A stretch of 64,000 nucleotides of DNA from Terrirhizobium terrae (lineage in GTDB: Bacteria; Pseudomonadota; Alphaproteobacteria; Rhizobiales; Rhizobiaceae). Position numbers and translations under genes: made by a program. Below are positions 20,301 through 30,143 of the stretch, piece by piece (within the stretch, counting starts at the first letter, position 1; each line of letters opens with the position of its first letter). Below the pieces are notes generated by a model that was not told where the DNA came from, did no database searches, and worked only from the letters and a program-made list of their open reading frames with translations. The stretch spans positions 372,001-436,000 of the forward strand of contig NZ_CP104990.1 of the NCBI RefSeq assembly GCF_030323265.1. The letters run 5' to 3'.

Positions 20301-22112
20301 TCACGAGGGAGATCCAAAAAGCGTTGATCTCAATCTGTGCAATGCAGCTCTGTGTGACTGCGGAATCATGCATCGCGCAAGCTGTCGCAGATACTGGAAC
20401 TCCGGCAGCGGAGGCACGTTTGGCCTGAGCTTGTCGAGACGCAGCTTGGTCATGATGCCGTCTAAAACAGAGTAGAACCGGCGGCGCCAATCGATATTCA
20501 GTCCAAAACCCGCAGCAGATTTGGATCGGCTACTGTCAGCCGGAACACCCGCGCGCACGGCGAGCGCGAGTTCCGGCTGCCGGCAGCGCTCGAAAAGACC
20601 GGCGCACCACTCAAGCCAATCCGTATCGCTGCGAACTGGCATTGTGTGAATGCTTTTCCGGTACAAGGGGAGCAGCGGCGGCTCATTATGCCCGGTTCGT
20701 TTGAGAATGCTGCGCACGCGCCTCAGCTCGTCGTGACCTAGCGATGGATAGAAGGCCTGCAGTTTTCTTGCCTGCTCGAAGTCGCCTTTGCATGCCATGG
20801 CAAGAAGGAAATATGCCCATTCGACGGGATCCGGGGCCGTTGCCCCGTAGCCATTTATCGTTGTATCGACCAGCTTGACCAGAAGAGCGTAAGCTCGGTC
20901 CGCGTTTCCTTCCTGCAAGGCGCAAATGGCTAGTCGGAAGTTGGCTTCCGGAAGGTAAGATACGTAATCCAGGCAGTGGGCATAGCTTTGCTTGGCCTCC
21001 TCGGCTCTGCCCTGCCACAGGAGCATGTCGCCCTGTCTCAGCAGTTCGCGGTCACTTGCTTTTCCAACGATGTGACCGCTGGTGCGCCGGGACACGCTCT
21101 CAACCTTCATGAGATCACCGAAAGGTTGCGGCTGAATAATGCGTTCGCCGGATTTCAGACCATTTCTGAGCGTGAACCACTGATATATCTGCGGCCTGTG
21201 CTTGAGGGTATGGCGTGAATGCACCAGTTCGTGGCCTGCCGCAGTGATGCGTTGCATTTCGTCCGGGCGAGAGAAGAGATATTCCAGTCGGTCGATCACA
21301 TCGCGGTCATCCGCAAAGACGCAGTTTTCCATGTCGACAAAGCCTGCAGTCTCTACCGCTGCCGTGCGCTCGGTGACCAGGCAGGCATTCGCTCCGGGAA
21401 TCTCGAAGTGCTTCCTTACGACCTCGCCGGCTTGGGTTCCGCAGGTGGGGACGACAAAGCTTGCATTGAGTACGCGGGCATACGCTTCGCCCGACAGCAA
21501 CTGTGCAGCCAGCTTGCTTTGGTAGCTGTGTTGCGGCGAGACCAGGCAGGGATAGCGATCCTGGATCAACGGCAGGACCTTTTGACGCCAAGGATATAAG
21601 CCGTAGACCTGACCTGTGAGTGTGACGGGAATGATCTTTTGCTGGCCGTAATCACGATAGATGTCGGGATCGATGAAATTTGCCCAGACGAAGAGGTTAT
21701 CTTTCACTTCGGGCATGTATTCCGGCGTCATCGTCCCGATCGCGAAATAGGTTTCAATTCCCCATTGCTGCATGTCGGACAGAAAGCCGGCGCGCCGGTC
21801 GCACCATGGATCGGCGTTATGAAGGCCGAGTTTCGGCACTCCCGGATGCGCATTGGTATTGTCGATCTTTATGCGACGGGAGCCGTGTGATCGATAGCCG
21901 CTCTCAAAAAGTGTGAGATCTGGTTCATACCTGTCGCATATTTCTGCGTAGTCACAGTCGCGATTCACCACCACAACCTCGAAATGCGTAGCGAGGCACT
22001 TTGCCTGCTGCTGCATATGGAGCAGCAGGTAGCCCGCAGCGCTCGCGTTGGGCTGATGATCCCATTGAAAGAACACCAGCCTCGGCTTGCGATATTCTGT
22101 CTCGCGATCCAT
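20301..22112 (-). CDS. Glycosyltransferase with TPR-like C-terminal part
   Basis: A 603-aa cytoplasmic protein. The first ~330 residues look like a GT-B glycosyltransferase of the DUF3880/Glyco_trans_1_2 type: LVFFQWDHQPNASAAGYLLL at the start, then GTQAGEVVRKHFEIPGANAC and NCVFADDRDVIDRLEYLFSR. In this type such segments sit in the nucleotide-sugar-binding half. The region ~355-470 has helical repeats (LLRQGDMLLWQGRAEEAKQS, ANFRLAICALQEGNADRAY) like tetratricopeptide units. The tail is basic. It is last in the minus-strand operon wecG-wbaP-uxs-GT, 3 bp after the UDP-glucuronate decarboxylase gene. It probably adds a sugar to the EPS repeat unit; the sugar is unknown. Confidence 0.75.
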   Translation of the reverse strand: MDRETEYRKPRLVFFQWDHQPNASAAGYLLLHMQQQAKCLATHFEVVVVNRDCDYAEICDRYEPDLTLFESGYRSHGSRRIKIDNTNAHPGVPKLGLHNADPWCDRRAGFLSDMQQWGIETYFAIGTMTPEYMPEVKDNLFVWANFIDPDIYRDYGQQKIIPVTLTGQVYGLYPWRQKVLPLIQDRYPCLVSPQHSYQSKLAAQLLSGEAYARVLNASFVVPTCGTQAGEVVRKHFEIPGANACLVTERTAAVETAGFVDMENCVFADDRDVIDRLEYLFSRPDEMQRITAAGHELVHSRHTLKHRPQIYQWFTLRNGLKSGERIIQPQPFGDLMKVESVSRRTSGHIVGKASDRELLRQGDMLLWQGRAEEAKQSYAHCLDYVSYLPEANFRLAICALQEGNADRAYALLVKLVDTTINGYGATAPDPVEWAYFLLAMACKGDFEQARKLQAFYPSLGHDELRRVRSILKRTGHNEPPLLPLYRKSIHTMPVRSDTDWLEWCAGLFERCRQPELALAVRAGVPADSSRSKSAAGFGLNIDWRRRFYSVLDGIMTKLRLDKLRPNVPPLPEFQYLRQLARCMIPQSHRAALHRLRSTLFGSPS

Positions 22113-22115
22113 GGC

Positions 22116-23153
22116 CTATCGCACGGCCTCTGGCGTGATGCCGGTGTTCAAAGATGCGCGATGCGCGTAGGCAGCTTGCGCAAAGGACATTTTTGATTTT
22201 TCGCCTGCACTGGAAAGCGCCCATTCGAAATAGGCTATGGTCTTCTCCAGCCCCTCCCGCAGGCTTATCGTCGGCTGCCACCCCAAATCCTGCTTTGCCT
22301 TGCTGATATCCGGCTTGCGCTGCGTCGGGTCATCTACAGGGAGTGGATGGAAGACTATCTCCGATCGAGACCCGGTCATTTCTACAACCATTTCGGCCAG
22401 CTCACGGATCTGGAATTCACCGGGATTGCCGAGATTGATCGGTCCAGTCACACCATTCGATGCGCCCATCAGGCGCATCAGACCGTCGATCAGATCATCG
22501 ACATAGCAGAATGATCGGGTCTGGCTGCCATTTCCGAAGATCGTTATCGGTTGGTTGCCGAGCGCCTGGACGATGAAGTTCGAGACGACGCGGCCGTCAT
22601 TGGGGTGCATGCGCGGGCCGTATGTATTAAAGATCCGAGCCACCCTGATTTCCACGCCATACTGGCGATGATAATCGAAGAACAGCGTCTCAGCGCAACG
22701 CTTGCCTTCGTCATAGCATGCCCGCGGACCAATTGGATTGACGCTTCCGCGATACTCTTCCGGCTGGGGATGGACTGTCGGATCGCCATAAACCTCGCTT
22801 GTCGACGTCTGCAGGATCTTCGCGCCGGTGCGCTTCGCCAGGCCGAGCATGTTGATCGCGCCGTGCACATTGGTCTTTACGGTCTGCACCGGATCGATCT
22901 GGTAATGGACAGGAGATGCTGGGCAAGCCAGGTTGTAGATCTCGTCGACCTCGACATAGAGTGGGAAGGTTACGTCGTGCCGGATGATCTCGAAATGAGG
23001 GTCATCAAGAAGATGCAAAACATTGCTGCGCGAACCTGTGTAATAATTGTCGACGCAGAGGACGTCGTTACCCTCGGCCAGCAGCTTCTCGCAGAGGAAT
23101 GACCCCAGGAATCCGGCGCCACCCGTGACCATGACTCGCTTATATCCATGCAT
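22116..23153 (-). CDS. UDP-glucuronate decarboxylase (UDP-xylose synthase)
   Basis: A 345-aa extended SDR enzyme. It shows [17 protein letters not shown] (NAD binding), [21 protein letters not shown] and the catalytic ACYDEGKR (YxxxK). The LACPASPxHY and YGDPxxHPQxExYxGxVNP patterns are diagnostic for UXS enzymes, which convert UDP-glucuronate to UDP-xylose with NAD as cofactor. This points to xylose, or a pentose made from it, in the EPS. The C-terminal ~30 residues extend beyond the usual ~315 aa. It lies between the WbaP-like priming transferase and a glycosyltransferase in the same operon. Confidence 0.9.
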   Translation of the reverse strand: MHGYKRVMVTGGAGFLGSFLCEKLLAEGNDVLCVDNYYTGSRSNVLHLLDDPHFEIIRHDVTFPLYVEVDEIYNLACPASPVHYQIDPVQTVKTNVHGAINMLGLAKRTGAKILQTSTSEVYGDPTVHPQPEEYRGSVNPIGPRACYDEGKRCAETLFFDYHRQYGVEIRVARIFNTYGPRMHPNDGRVVSNFIVQALGNQPITIFGNGSQTRSFCYVDDLIDGLMRLMGASNGVTGPINLGNPGEFQIRELAEMVVEMTGSRSEIVFHPLPVDDPTQRKPDISKAKQDLGWQPTISLREGLEKTIAYFEWALSSAGEKSKMSFAQAAYAHRASLNTGITPEAVR

Positions 23154-23201
23154 CGATATGCTCCATTGTTGGTGTTCTGCGGCACGAAGAGGAGAAACAG
23201 C

Positions 23202-24700
23202 TCAGTAGGCGCCGCTGCGTTTGAAGACTGCCGGGATCGTGCTCAGCAGGATGTGCCAGTCGAACCAGAGGGACTTGTTGTCGATGTAAAACTCGTCGAG
23301 CTGCTGCTGCAGTTCGAGGTCGGTATTGCTGCGTCCGGATATCTGCCAAAGGCCTGTGAGACCCGGTGTCACCGAGCACCGTTTGTCGCGAAACTCCCCA
23401 TCCATCGCCCTCAGATGATATTCGGGAAAGGGTCGCGGACCGACGATAGCCATCTCGCCCAGAATGATGTTGATCAGTTGTGGAAGCTCGTCGAAGCTCG
23501 TCGAGCGGAGGGCATTGCCAATAAACGGCAGGATGCGAGGATCCCGCTTCAGCTTGAAATGCGTTGACCATTCGGCTTGCATGGCCGGGTTTTCTCTGAA
23601 CAATTCTTCGAGACGTTGCTCAGCGTCGGTATACATCGTCCTCAGCTTCAGCACGTACAGCGTCTTGCCGGACAACCCCTCCCGCGCCTGCCTGAAGAAG
23701 ATCGGTCCCGGATCGATGGCATAGATCGCAGCCGCGGCAACCAGCATGAAGGGCGTGACCATCAGCATGGCGGGCACCGCAATTGCGAGATCGAGAGCCC
23801 GACGCAGCAGGCTGAAATCTGCCGACCTCTCGCCCATGGCCAGGCGGATACCGATCTCGCCGCCAACATCTGCAGGCCGCATGCCGGTGACCTTGAGGTT
23901 GGGCGTATCCGAAAGGAGAATGACTTCGGAAAACTTCCGCCGAAGCGTCGCCAGCTCGGCGACCGGTGACGCCGTATCTCCTGCAATCAACGCGATCGAC
24001 GGCCTCCGCACGGAGGGCGTTTCCGGCATCTCGGACGAAAAGGCCTCGGGGCGAATGCCGTACTGCCAATTGTCGGTGAAATGTGCGATAAGCGCCTGGA
24101 TGCGGTTGCTTCCTGCGACAATCGCGGCTCTATCTCCCCATATACCAAGCCTTCGGCATAGTTCCCTGATCGTCCAATGCACGGCAGGTTGCAAAACCAA
24201 TGCCAAGCCAAGAAAGCCTAAGACTGCAAGCAACAGCTGGGCCTCCCCCGGCAGCGCGACTGCCCCGACCGCGACGAGAGCGGCAATTTTTACCGAAGCC
24301 GTCGAGCGCCGACGAAGATGTTCATGGCCATGAAGCCGATAACCCGGATAGAGCGAGGCCGACGCGTAAAGGATGATCGCCGCCAGCGCCGCCAGCGCAA
24401 AGACTCGTTCCGAGAGTGTGCCGGCTTGGCTGTCCGGAAGAAACGGCAAGAAAATAAAATACGCGGCAAAATAGCTTGCAACGTCACCGGCAATCAAAAG
24501 TGAAGACGTTGCGAGCCGTGACGAGATCCACCCTGTAGCAAGGTTTTTTGGAACGCGGACTTCTGGACGTAATCGTTATTGTTTGCGGAACTGGTTGCTA
24601 GTGCCGCGGGACTCGTCAAAGCAGATCGAATGGCCGTCTCATTCGTGTTGGTTGCCTTTGCCGGGCCAGGCGTCATGGCTGGTGACGCTAATGATGACAT
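23202..24700 (-). pseudogene. WbaP/ExoY-type polyprenyl-phosphate sugar-1-phosphate transferase, one frameshift
   Basis: A ~499-aa inner-membrane enzyme that starts EPS repeat units by moving a sugar phosphate to undecaprenyl phosphate. The true start appears to be ATG 24700 behind AGGGGGA: a flexible, Ser/Thr/Ala-rich N-terminus, then after one missing base near 24564-24570 the sequence PEVRVPKNLATGWISSRLAT, which runs into membrane helices. Without this correction only the part from 24497 (1296 nt) is open. The C-terminal catalytic domain has KLRTMYTDAE, STSFDELPQLINI, GPRPFPEY and PGLTGLWQISGRSNTD. The length matches full WbaP-like proteins with four N-terminal helices and a CoA-binding-like middle domain. 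It follows the WecG-like gene by 24 bp. Confidence 0.85.
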
Positions 24701-24724
24701 GATGGTAATCCCCCTGCGGAATTT

Positions 24725-25569
24725 TCATGACGCGACCGATGCATAAACCTCGTCCTCGATCGGAAACTTCCGAAGCCCCAGCCTCTGCAGTACGGTCAGT
24801 GATATGAAGGTCGGGACGACGACGGCATAACGTCGCCACAGTCTTCGCGGCTCGCACAGGAGGCGAAACGCCCACTCAAAACCGCTTCTTTGAATGATTC
24901 TCGGGGCCTGCCGCTTGAGACCGGCATGAAAGTCGACCGCCGCTCCGACGCCAATCAACATGGATGGTTCCAGACGATCGCGCATGCGAGCCATCCAGAG
25001 CTCCTGCTTGGGACTGCTAAGTCCGACCCATACGATATCCGCATCTGACTTGTTAATCAGATCCGCAGCCTCAGCCTCCTCCTGAGGTGTCAGGTCGCGG
25101 AAAGGGGGCGAGTATGAGCCGACTATTTGCGCATCCGGAAATTTCGCCAGTAGCCTCTTTTGCAACTGTGCGAGGGTCGCCGATGTCGCGCCATAGAAGA
25201 AGTGACGAACCCCTTTTTCCGCCCAGTATCGAAGACGGATAACATCAGGTCGGGGCCGTAAACCCTGTCACTTTCCAAGTGGCCCGCATGCTTCAACGCC
25301 CATACCAAAGGCATTCCGTCGGGCGTGACCAAGAACGCGCGATTGTGGATGGATCGGAGCTTCGGATCACTCTGACACCGAACCACGCCGTGCGCGTCCC
25401 GTACACAGACATATCCCCTTCTGCCATTCTCGATTGCCTGGTGGATAAGACCAGTCGCGCTTTCGAGATTGACTGCCGAAACACGTACTCCGAGGACGTT
25501 GGTCCATGCCAACGGGCCATTCGGATCATTAATGGAGTTCTGCCTATCGCCCGCCGCCGACTGTGTCAT
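24725..25569 (-). pseudogene. WecG/TagA/CpsF-family glycosyltransferase, one frameshift
   Basis: A ~281-aa glycosyltransferase (GT26). The N-terminal half has VLGVRVSAVNLESAT and TPDGMPLVWALKHAG; the C-terminal half has VGLSSPKQELWMARM and GVGAAVDFHAG, the family signature. The frame breaks in the plus-strand run CCCCTTTTT at 25210-25218. One extra G in the coding strand turns KKGFVTSS into KKGVRHFFYGATSATLAQL, which continues in phase with the downstream half. These enzymes add ManNAc-uronate, glucose or similar residues to the lipid-linked first sugar. First gene of the minus-strand priming operon, in which it probably adds the second sugar after the WbaP-like transferase. Confidence 0.85.
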
Positions 25570-26311
25570 TACCTACGCTCTCGCGAGTTGAATTCGCGAT
25601 GAGGATACGCGGACGCGCCGACGGCCTCCATATCTTGCGTTCCAGCTAATAGACGTAGGGAGGGCTCAGCATTTATGTATTCGGAAAGAAATATCCTACA
25701 GTATTGGAGGTAAAAACATGCGGATTCTATCCGCCCGGTTCATCTTTTTGATGATGGTTTCTTTAAAATTGCTGCCTTGTGGCGATCCGTATCAACTCTT
25801 GAAGCAATTGAATCGCTAAGGTTATGGGCTATACGCCGGCGCAACCTCAACACAAGCAACGCTAAAATCCACAGCGCCTATTCGAGTTTGTACAGAGGAT
25901 AGGACACTAAGCGATTATCTATTCCTGTCGCCAGAGAACGCGGCCCGCGTGTCCGCCGCATGGGAATTCAGCATTCCTACCGCTAAGCTGACTTGATGAT
26001 AGGCAGGCCGGTTAGATGGTCAGGTTTGTCACCGCGCTATTTGGTTAGGGCGCTGCGCCAATAGTATGAGGACCAGGACTGTCAGCGATCTGTCCTTTGC
26101 GCCTTCTAGTCTAGGATGAGGTCAGCGTCTTCGATCTCACTCATATCGAAGCGGCACGGAACGGCCCGTCGCGATAGCCACCATCGAATTCGACTTCGAG
26201 GTAGTTCTGTTGGCTCCCGCCGCAAAAACAAATAGGCTTTGGCGGGTAAATCTAGCCTAGGTAGCGAACACTCCTAAGCGTGTTGGAGCTGCAGATCTTC
26301 GTGCCGTTGGC
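25570..26311. other. Intergenic region, no gene recognised
   Basis: About 740 bp with stops in all frames and no ribosome-binding site plus frame worth calling. Composition is less GC-rich than the flanking operons. It must hold the promoter for the leftward WecG-WbaP operon. A weak inverted repeat (AACAC ... GTGTT, near 26265-26285) lies just past the end of the beta-helix gene and could help terminate it. I see no insertion-sequence ends. Confidence 0.4.
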
Positions 26312-28432
26312 TTATCGAGCACCCACGGTGCTATCTTCGTCCATTCCGCCTTTCTGAAGATCCGCCAAGCTGCCGAATTTACCAGAAGGCATGATCTCGG
26401 GATGTACCCGAAAGCTTTGGCTATTTAGATTGCCCAGATAGCGATTGCGCGCGAAGTGAACATATCCAGATCCGTGGTTTGGAGCATAGACAAAGGCAGC
26501 AATTCCATCCTCGCGGTCTATTGATACGCTGTTTTCCTCTATCCGATTTGGGTTCGCCCACGACGGATGCCATTCTCCACCTGTTGCATCGTCCACACGG
26601 AACGCGGCCCCGGATCCATGCGCAATGATATTCCTTATCACTACGTTGCCCCATCCGCCGTTGATACCGATGCCGGATACATTGCCGGATAGAATGTTCC
26701 CTTCAATCAGGACGCCGCTTGCTTTCCCATCGGTGTAGATTGCCCAGCTAATAGGTGACGGCCACTCATCGACATTTTCGTATCCACTCGGCCAGAACGT
26801 TCCATCCTGCCGATTCATTAGATGGCCGGTCCCCGTTATGATATTGTAGCGAATTGTGCTGTTGAGAGGGGCCTGTTGCTCACCCATCATTTTGATGGCG
26901 CCGCCGTCAGCGGTCTGCTGGTTCGTGTTGCGGACCAAATTATGTTCGATGATCGCATCATACACGGCGTCCTGCGGTCCCCACAAAGAACCGCCAGCAA
27001 TGCCGAACTGCGCAGCATTCTCGATCAGGTTTCCAGCAATTCTGACGCTGTCGGCCGCCTGAAACCAGATTCCGGCGGTTTCAAAATAGACCCTTCCGAT
27101 ATCGTGGATGTGGTTCGCCAGTATCTTGGCGCCATCGGATTTCCCGAATTTACCGTACTCCGTCCCAATATAGATGCCGTTGCCGGCGATGTTTCCGATG
27201 AGATTGCCAGCGATCAGCACGTCTTTGCTTTCAGACGCATGAATGCCGACACCGACATCTTCCACGATGTTGCCGAGGAGGTGAACCCGATCTGCTTGCT
27301 CCAAGCGAACGGCGCCGAAACCTCTGGTGTCTGTCCACACCTTACCACTGCCTTGCGGTGCGCCGTCGGTAAATTTGAGCCCAGAGATAACCATATCGTC
27401 AGCCCCTTCCAACAGGAAGAAGGTTGAAAGCACCCCGGCAACCACCTTGGAGCCCGAGAATTGGTTATCGGTAGCGATGTAGTTGAGTCGACCGGATTTG
27501 GCGTCATGCCACCATTCGCCAGGGGCATCTAGGAAAGAGGAGGACCCAGCGAGAAAATATCGGCTACCTTCTGCCGTGAAGAAGTAGGCCGTGCCTCTGG
27601 TGTCGACAATTCGACCTCCCTCGTCGACTGACGTCACGGGAAGTGTGTCGCTACCCCATTGTGTACCGGGGTAGAAACCTCCCACAATGTGGGCCACGAG
27701 GCCATTTATGTCTGTCGAAGCAGGAATATCACCGGCGTGGAAGCAGAAGCGCGTATTTCCCTCCCAACTGTCGATCTCTGGCTGGCATCTTGCCGCGAAA
27801 AGCCAACCCTTTCGGGGATCTCGGTCGAGAGGCGCATTTGGGAGGCGTGCCAAGATTTGCGGAATGCCGTTTACAAAAAGATCTCCCACCCGCTGATCGG
27901 AGCGTAACTTCAGCGGTGCAGTCCAGCGTGTACCGTTTTCCATCGCCCAACCCGATACCAGTGGTCCACCATGCAATATCGGAGCCTCATTGCATCTGGC
28001 TGTCACGATTAAGCCAGTGTCCCGCGCATCGAAAACTATTGATCGATCGAGATAGTAGTCACCGCCGGCCAGGGCAATAATGCTCAAGCCATTCGTGCGT
28101 GCCGTGTCGCGAGCCCGCTCGATGGTTGCGAAAGGCCCGTCAGTGTGCGCGGTGTTCGGATCCGGAAGACGTCCGCTCCAAGCGTCGTCGCCATCCGGCG
28201 AGACGTAGTATATATGCCGTGCAACTAGGGACTTAAACAATTCGCTCGATGTGTATCCACCCAGCTGAATAGGCGAAGGCACCGTGGGAGCTTCGGCGCA
28301 GGTCGCTTCCCTTATCGCTTTCTGAACGTGCTGAATTTCTTCCGCATCCGGTTGGTCGCTCGCCGACTGAGCTGACAGGGCAGCCGATGTCGTGAGGAGC
28401 ATGCATAAAAATGGAGCAAGATGCGCCTTCAT
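26312..28432 (-). CDS. Secreted right-handed parallel beta-helix protein
   Basis: A 706-aa protein with a cleavable signal peptide (FLCMLLTTSAALSAQSA). After IYYVSPDGDDAWSGRLPD, a common opening of pectate-lyase-like secreted proteins, there are many beta-helix coils of the type VHLLGNIVEDVGVGIHASES and VLIAGNLIGNIAGNGIYIG. Such folds occur in polysaccharide lyases, C5-epimerases and glycosidases; three cysteines lie in the N-terminal third. The start overlaps the stop of the Wzy-like gene (ATGA), so the two are co-expressed. A periplasmic or extracellular enzyme that cuts or modifies the same EPS is the natural reading, but no catalytic residues could be assigned. Confidence 0.78.
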   Translation of the reverse strand: MKAHLAPFLCMLLTTSAALSAQSASDQPDAEEIQHVQKAIREATCAEAPTVPSPIQLGGYTSSELFKSLVARHIYYVSPDGDDAWSGRLPDPNTAHTDGPFATIERARDTARTNGLSIIALAGGDYYLDRSIVFDARDTGLIVTARCNEAPILHGGPLVSGWAMENGTRWTAPLKLRSDQRVGDLFVNGIPQILARLPNAPLDRDPRKGWLFAARCQPEIDSWEGNTRFCFHAGDIPASTDINGLVAHIVGGFYPGTQWGSDTLPVTSVDEGGRIVDTRGTAYFFTAEGSRYFLAGSSSFLDAPGEWWHDAKSGRLNYIATDNQFSGSKVVAGVLSTFFLLEGADDMVISGLKFTDGAPQGSGKVWTDTRGFGAVRLEQADRVHLLGNIVEDVGVGIHASESKDVLIAGNLIGNIAGNGIYIGTEYGKFGKSDGAKILANHIHDIGRVYFETAGIWFQAADSVRIAGNLIENAAQFGIAGGSLWGPQDAVYDAIIEHNLVRNTNQQTADGGAIKMMGEQQAPLNSTIRYNIITGTGHLMNRQDGTFWPSGYENVDEWPSPISWAIYTDGKASGVLIEGNILSGNVSGIGINGGWGNVVIRNIIAHGSGAAFRVDDATGGEWHPSWANPNRIEENSVSIDREDGIAAFVYAPNHGSGYVHFARNRYLGNLNSQSFRVHPEIMPSGKFGSLADLQKGGMDEDSTVGAR

Positions 28433-29751
28433 GATGTCGACGGGATTTTGATCGCGCTGGGCATAAGTATCGGCTTTTGCGGAGTTGGGTATGTCGACGC
28501 CACGGGTGCATAAAGCGAAAACATGACGATGCTCGTGGCAAAGAGCACGAAGATGGTGTCGTTCTGGATCAGAAACATGCTTTCGGTTAGATTCATAACC
28601 AGGATCATCACAAAGAATACGTTCAGCCAGAGCCAGCCATAATGTGGGTCACGGCAATGAAGGGCTGCACCTTGGCGCAATGCGCGCAGGAGCACTAGGG
28701 TGAAGAGTGCCGTTCCACTTACTCCAAAACTTAACATCGTATCGCGAAAACCGTTGTGTGCGTGGGGTGCAATCCATTGGATCTCTCCCCATATCGTCCA
28801 AGCATCCGGGTTCGCTTCAGTCCAAAAAGCTTGATACCCGAAGCCGAAAATGACGTGGTTCGCAATCTGACGGTCGACCAACTCCCATAACGGCACCCGG
28901 CCAGTCAAGGTGGCATCCTTCCCAAGTGCCTCCAGCACCGGGACCAGGAATTCATGCAGTAAAACCAGAAGCCCGACCAGTATTTGGATAAAAAGCAAGA
29001 TGATGAAGGCGCGGGCAATGCCGTGCGTTCGTTGAAGGATAGAATAGAAGCCGATAAGGCAGAATGCGGAACCTGTTGCAATCATCGCTGTCATGGACCC
29101 TGAGGCCACAAGACAAAGCGTGCCTGCTGCAAGAAGTATGAAAGCGGTTCGGCGCCAACCTAGAGCTCTATCGATCAGCACGGCCATCGCAGTCATGATC
29201 ATTATGCTGGCGTACCAGCCGAGGCTGTTTTTGTGGATGAAGATGCCCCTTATGGAGCCATCCAATGGCATTCGGGCAAGACTTGGCGAGGCGATCATGG
29301 CGGCGATGCTGAGAGAAATGCATATGCCAACAGTCATGAAGACGATCAGGAGCAGTTGCCGCGGGGTGAAGCGTATGGCCAGGGCATAGGCTAGAAGCAC
29401 GGTGAAGAGCAGGCCGACAGCACGCCTCAGGCTAATTGACGGACTGACGGACCAGAAAATTGATAGGAATGGCAGAGCCAGAATAAGAGGAAAAATGAGA
29501 TCTCGCCTTAGCGCGGCGAGAAAATGTGGGATGTTCCGCCCTATGCTCAATGCGGTGAAAGCATATACGGGGAGCGACAGAAGTCGCAGTTTCGCCCTCG
29601 CCGCGTCGCCGAGGTCTCCGTTTGAATCCGTCAGCAAGAGTGGGAAAAGGGCTCCAGTTTGCAGAAAAACTGCCAACCCAGCGCTCCAGCATTCCAAGGC
29701 TCGCCAGTTGATGGCCGGAGAAATCGTCCTCCCAAGACTGTTAGCCTTCAT
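28429..29751 (-). CDS. O-antigen ligase/Wzy-type EPS polymerase
   Basis: A 440-aa polytopic membrane protein with ten or more hydrophobic segments. The Wzy_C/O-antigen-ligase pattern is visible: MPLDGSIRGIFIHKNSLGWY (arginine and HKN loop) and the large periplasmic loop from LTGRVPLWELVDRQIANHVI to IWGEIQWIAPHAHNGFRDTM. This is the arrangement of ExoQ-like polymerases (GxxxHKNxLG, then HxHNxxL). It should polymerise flipped repeat units in the periplasm, with length set by the Wzc-like protein at 33-35 kb. It is the first gene of a two-gene minus-strand operon with the beta-helix protein. Confidence 0.87.
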   Translation of the reverse strand: MKANSLGRTISPAINWRALECWSAGLAVFLQTGALFPLLLTDSNGDLGDAARAKLRLLSLPVYAFTALSIGRNIPHFLAALRRDLIFPLILALPFLSIFWSVSPSISLRRAVGLLFTVLLAYALAIRFTPRQLLLIVFMTVGICISLSIAAMIASPSLARMPLDGSIRGIFIHKNSLGWYASIMIMTAMAVLIDRALGWRRTAFILLAAGTLCLVASGSMTAMIATGSAFCLIGFYSILQRTHGIARAFIILLFIQILVGLLVLLHEFLVPVLEALGKDATLTGRVPLWELVDRQIANHVIFGFGYQAFWTEANPDAWTIWGEIQWIAPHAHNGFRDTMLSFGVSGTALFTLVLLRALRQGAALHCRDPHYGWLWLNVFFVMILVMNLTESMFLIQNDTIFVLFATSIVMFSLYAPVASTYPTPQKPILMPSAIKIPSTS

Positions 29752-30143
29752 GTCGATCTCACCTGCTTAAACGGGTAATAGATCTGTAATCGGTTCATGG
29801 AATTCAGGACGCATTGCTCCTCACACAGCTGTGCTTGCCCGGCAAACAATCATTTGGCGGCCTCGCTGGTCAATCGACGAAAATGATGATGAGGATCACG
29901 CTTTTGCGCGGGTGTATCCCGCAAGTGCGATAATCCTCATCTCCCGTCGACGGAGCCTAGCCGTCGAAAGTCGCACTTCAGGCTAATGCTCACCCGCCAT
30001 AAGGCCAGATGTTTTGCGTATCCGTTCACCGCTAGCTTGCAGTGAATTCACGCCACATCGGACATCGTGCGCAAGCTCCGTCGCTCAGTTGACGTCAAGC
30101 GTCGAACCTAGTGCAGGCTGTTCCGCATTGCTTGTGAGGTTTT
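29752..30143. other. Divergent intergenic region with nested inverted repeats
   Basis: This region lies between the leftward polymerase gene and the rightward glycosyltransferase operon and has no coding potential. It contains several hairpin-forming repeats, described separately at 29908-29978. The promoters of both operons must be here. GAGG just before 30144 serves as ribosome-binding site of the rightward operon. Confidence 0.5.
29908..29978. promoter_or_regulatory. Cluster of nested inverted repeats, possible regulatory element
   Basis: Three perfect inverted repeats sit in 71 bp. GCGGG/CCCGC (29908-29912 and 29918-29922) has a 5-base loop. AAGTGCGA (29923-29930) pairs with TCGCACTT (29971-29978). 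Inside the latter, TCGACGG (29947-29953) pairs with CCGTCGA (29961-29967) across a 7-base loop. The arms are directly readable. The function is inferred: an operator array for divergent EPS promoters, or a structured leader of the glycosyltransferase operon. Confidence 0.45.
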
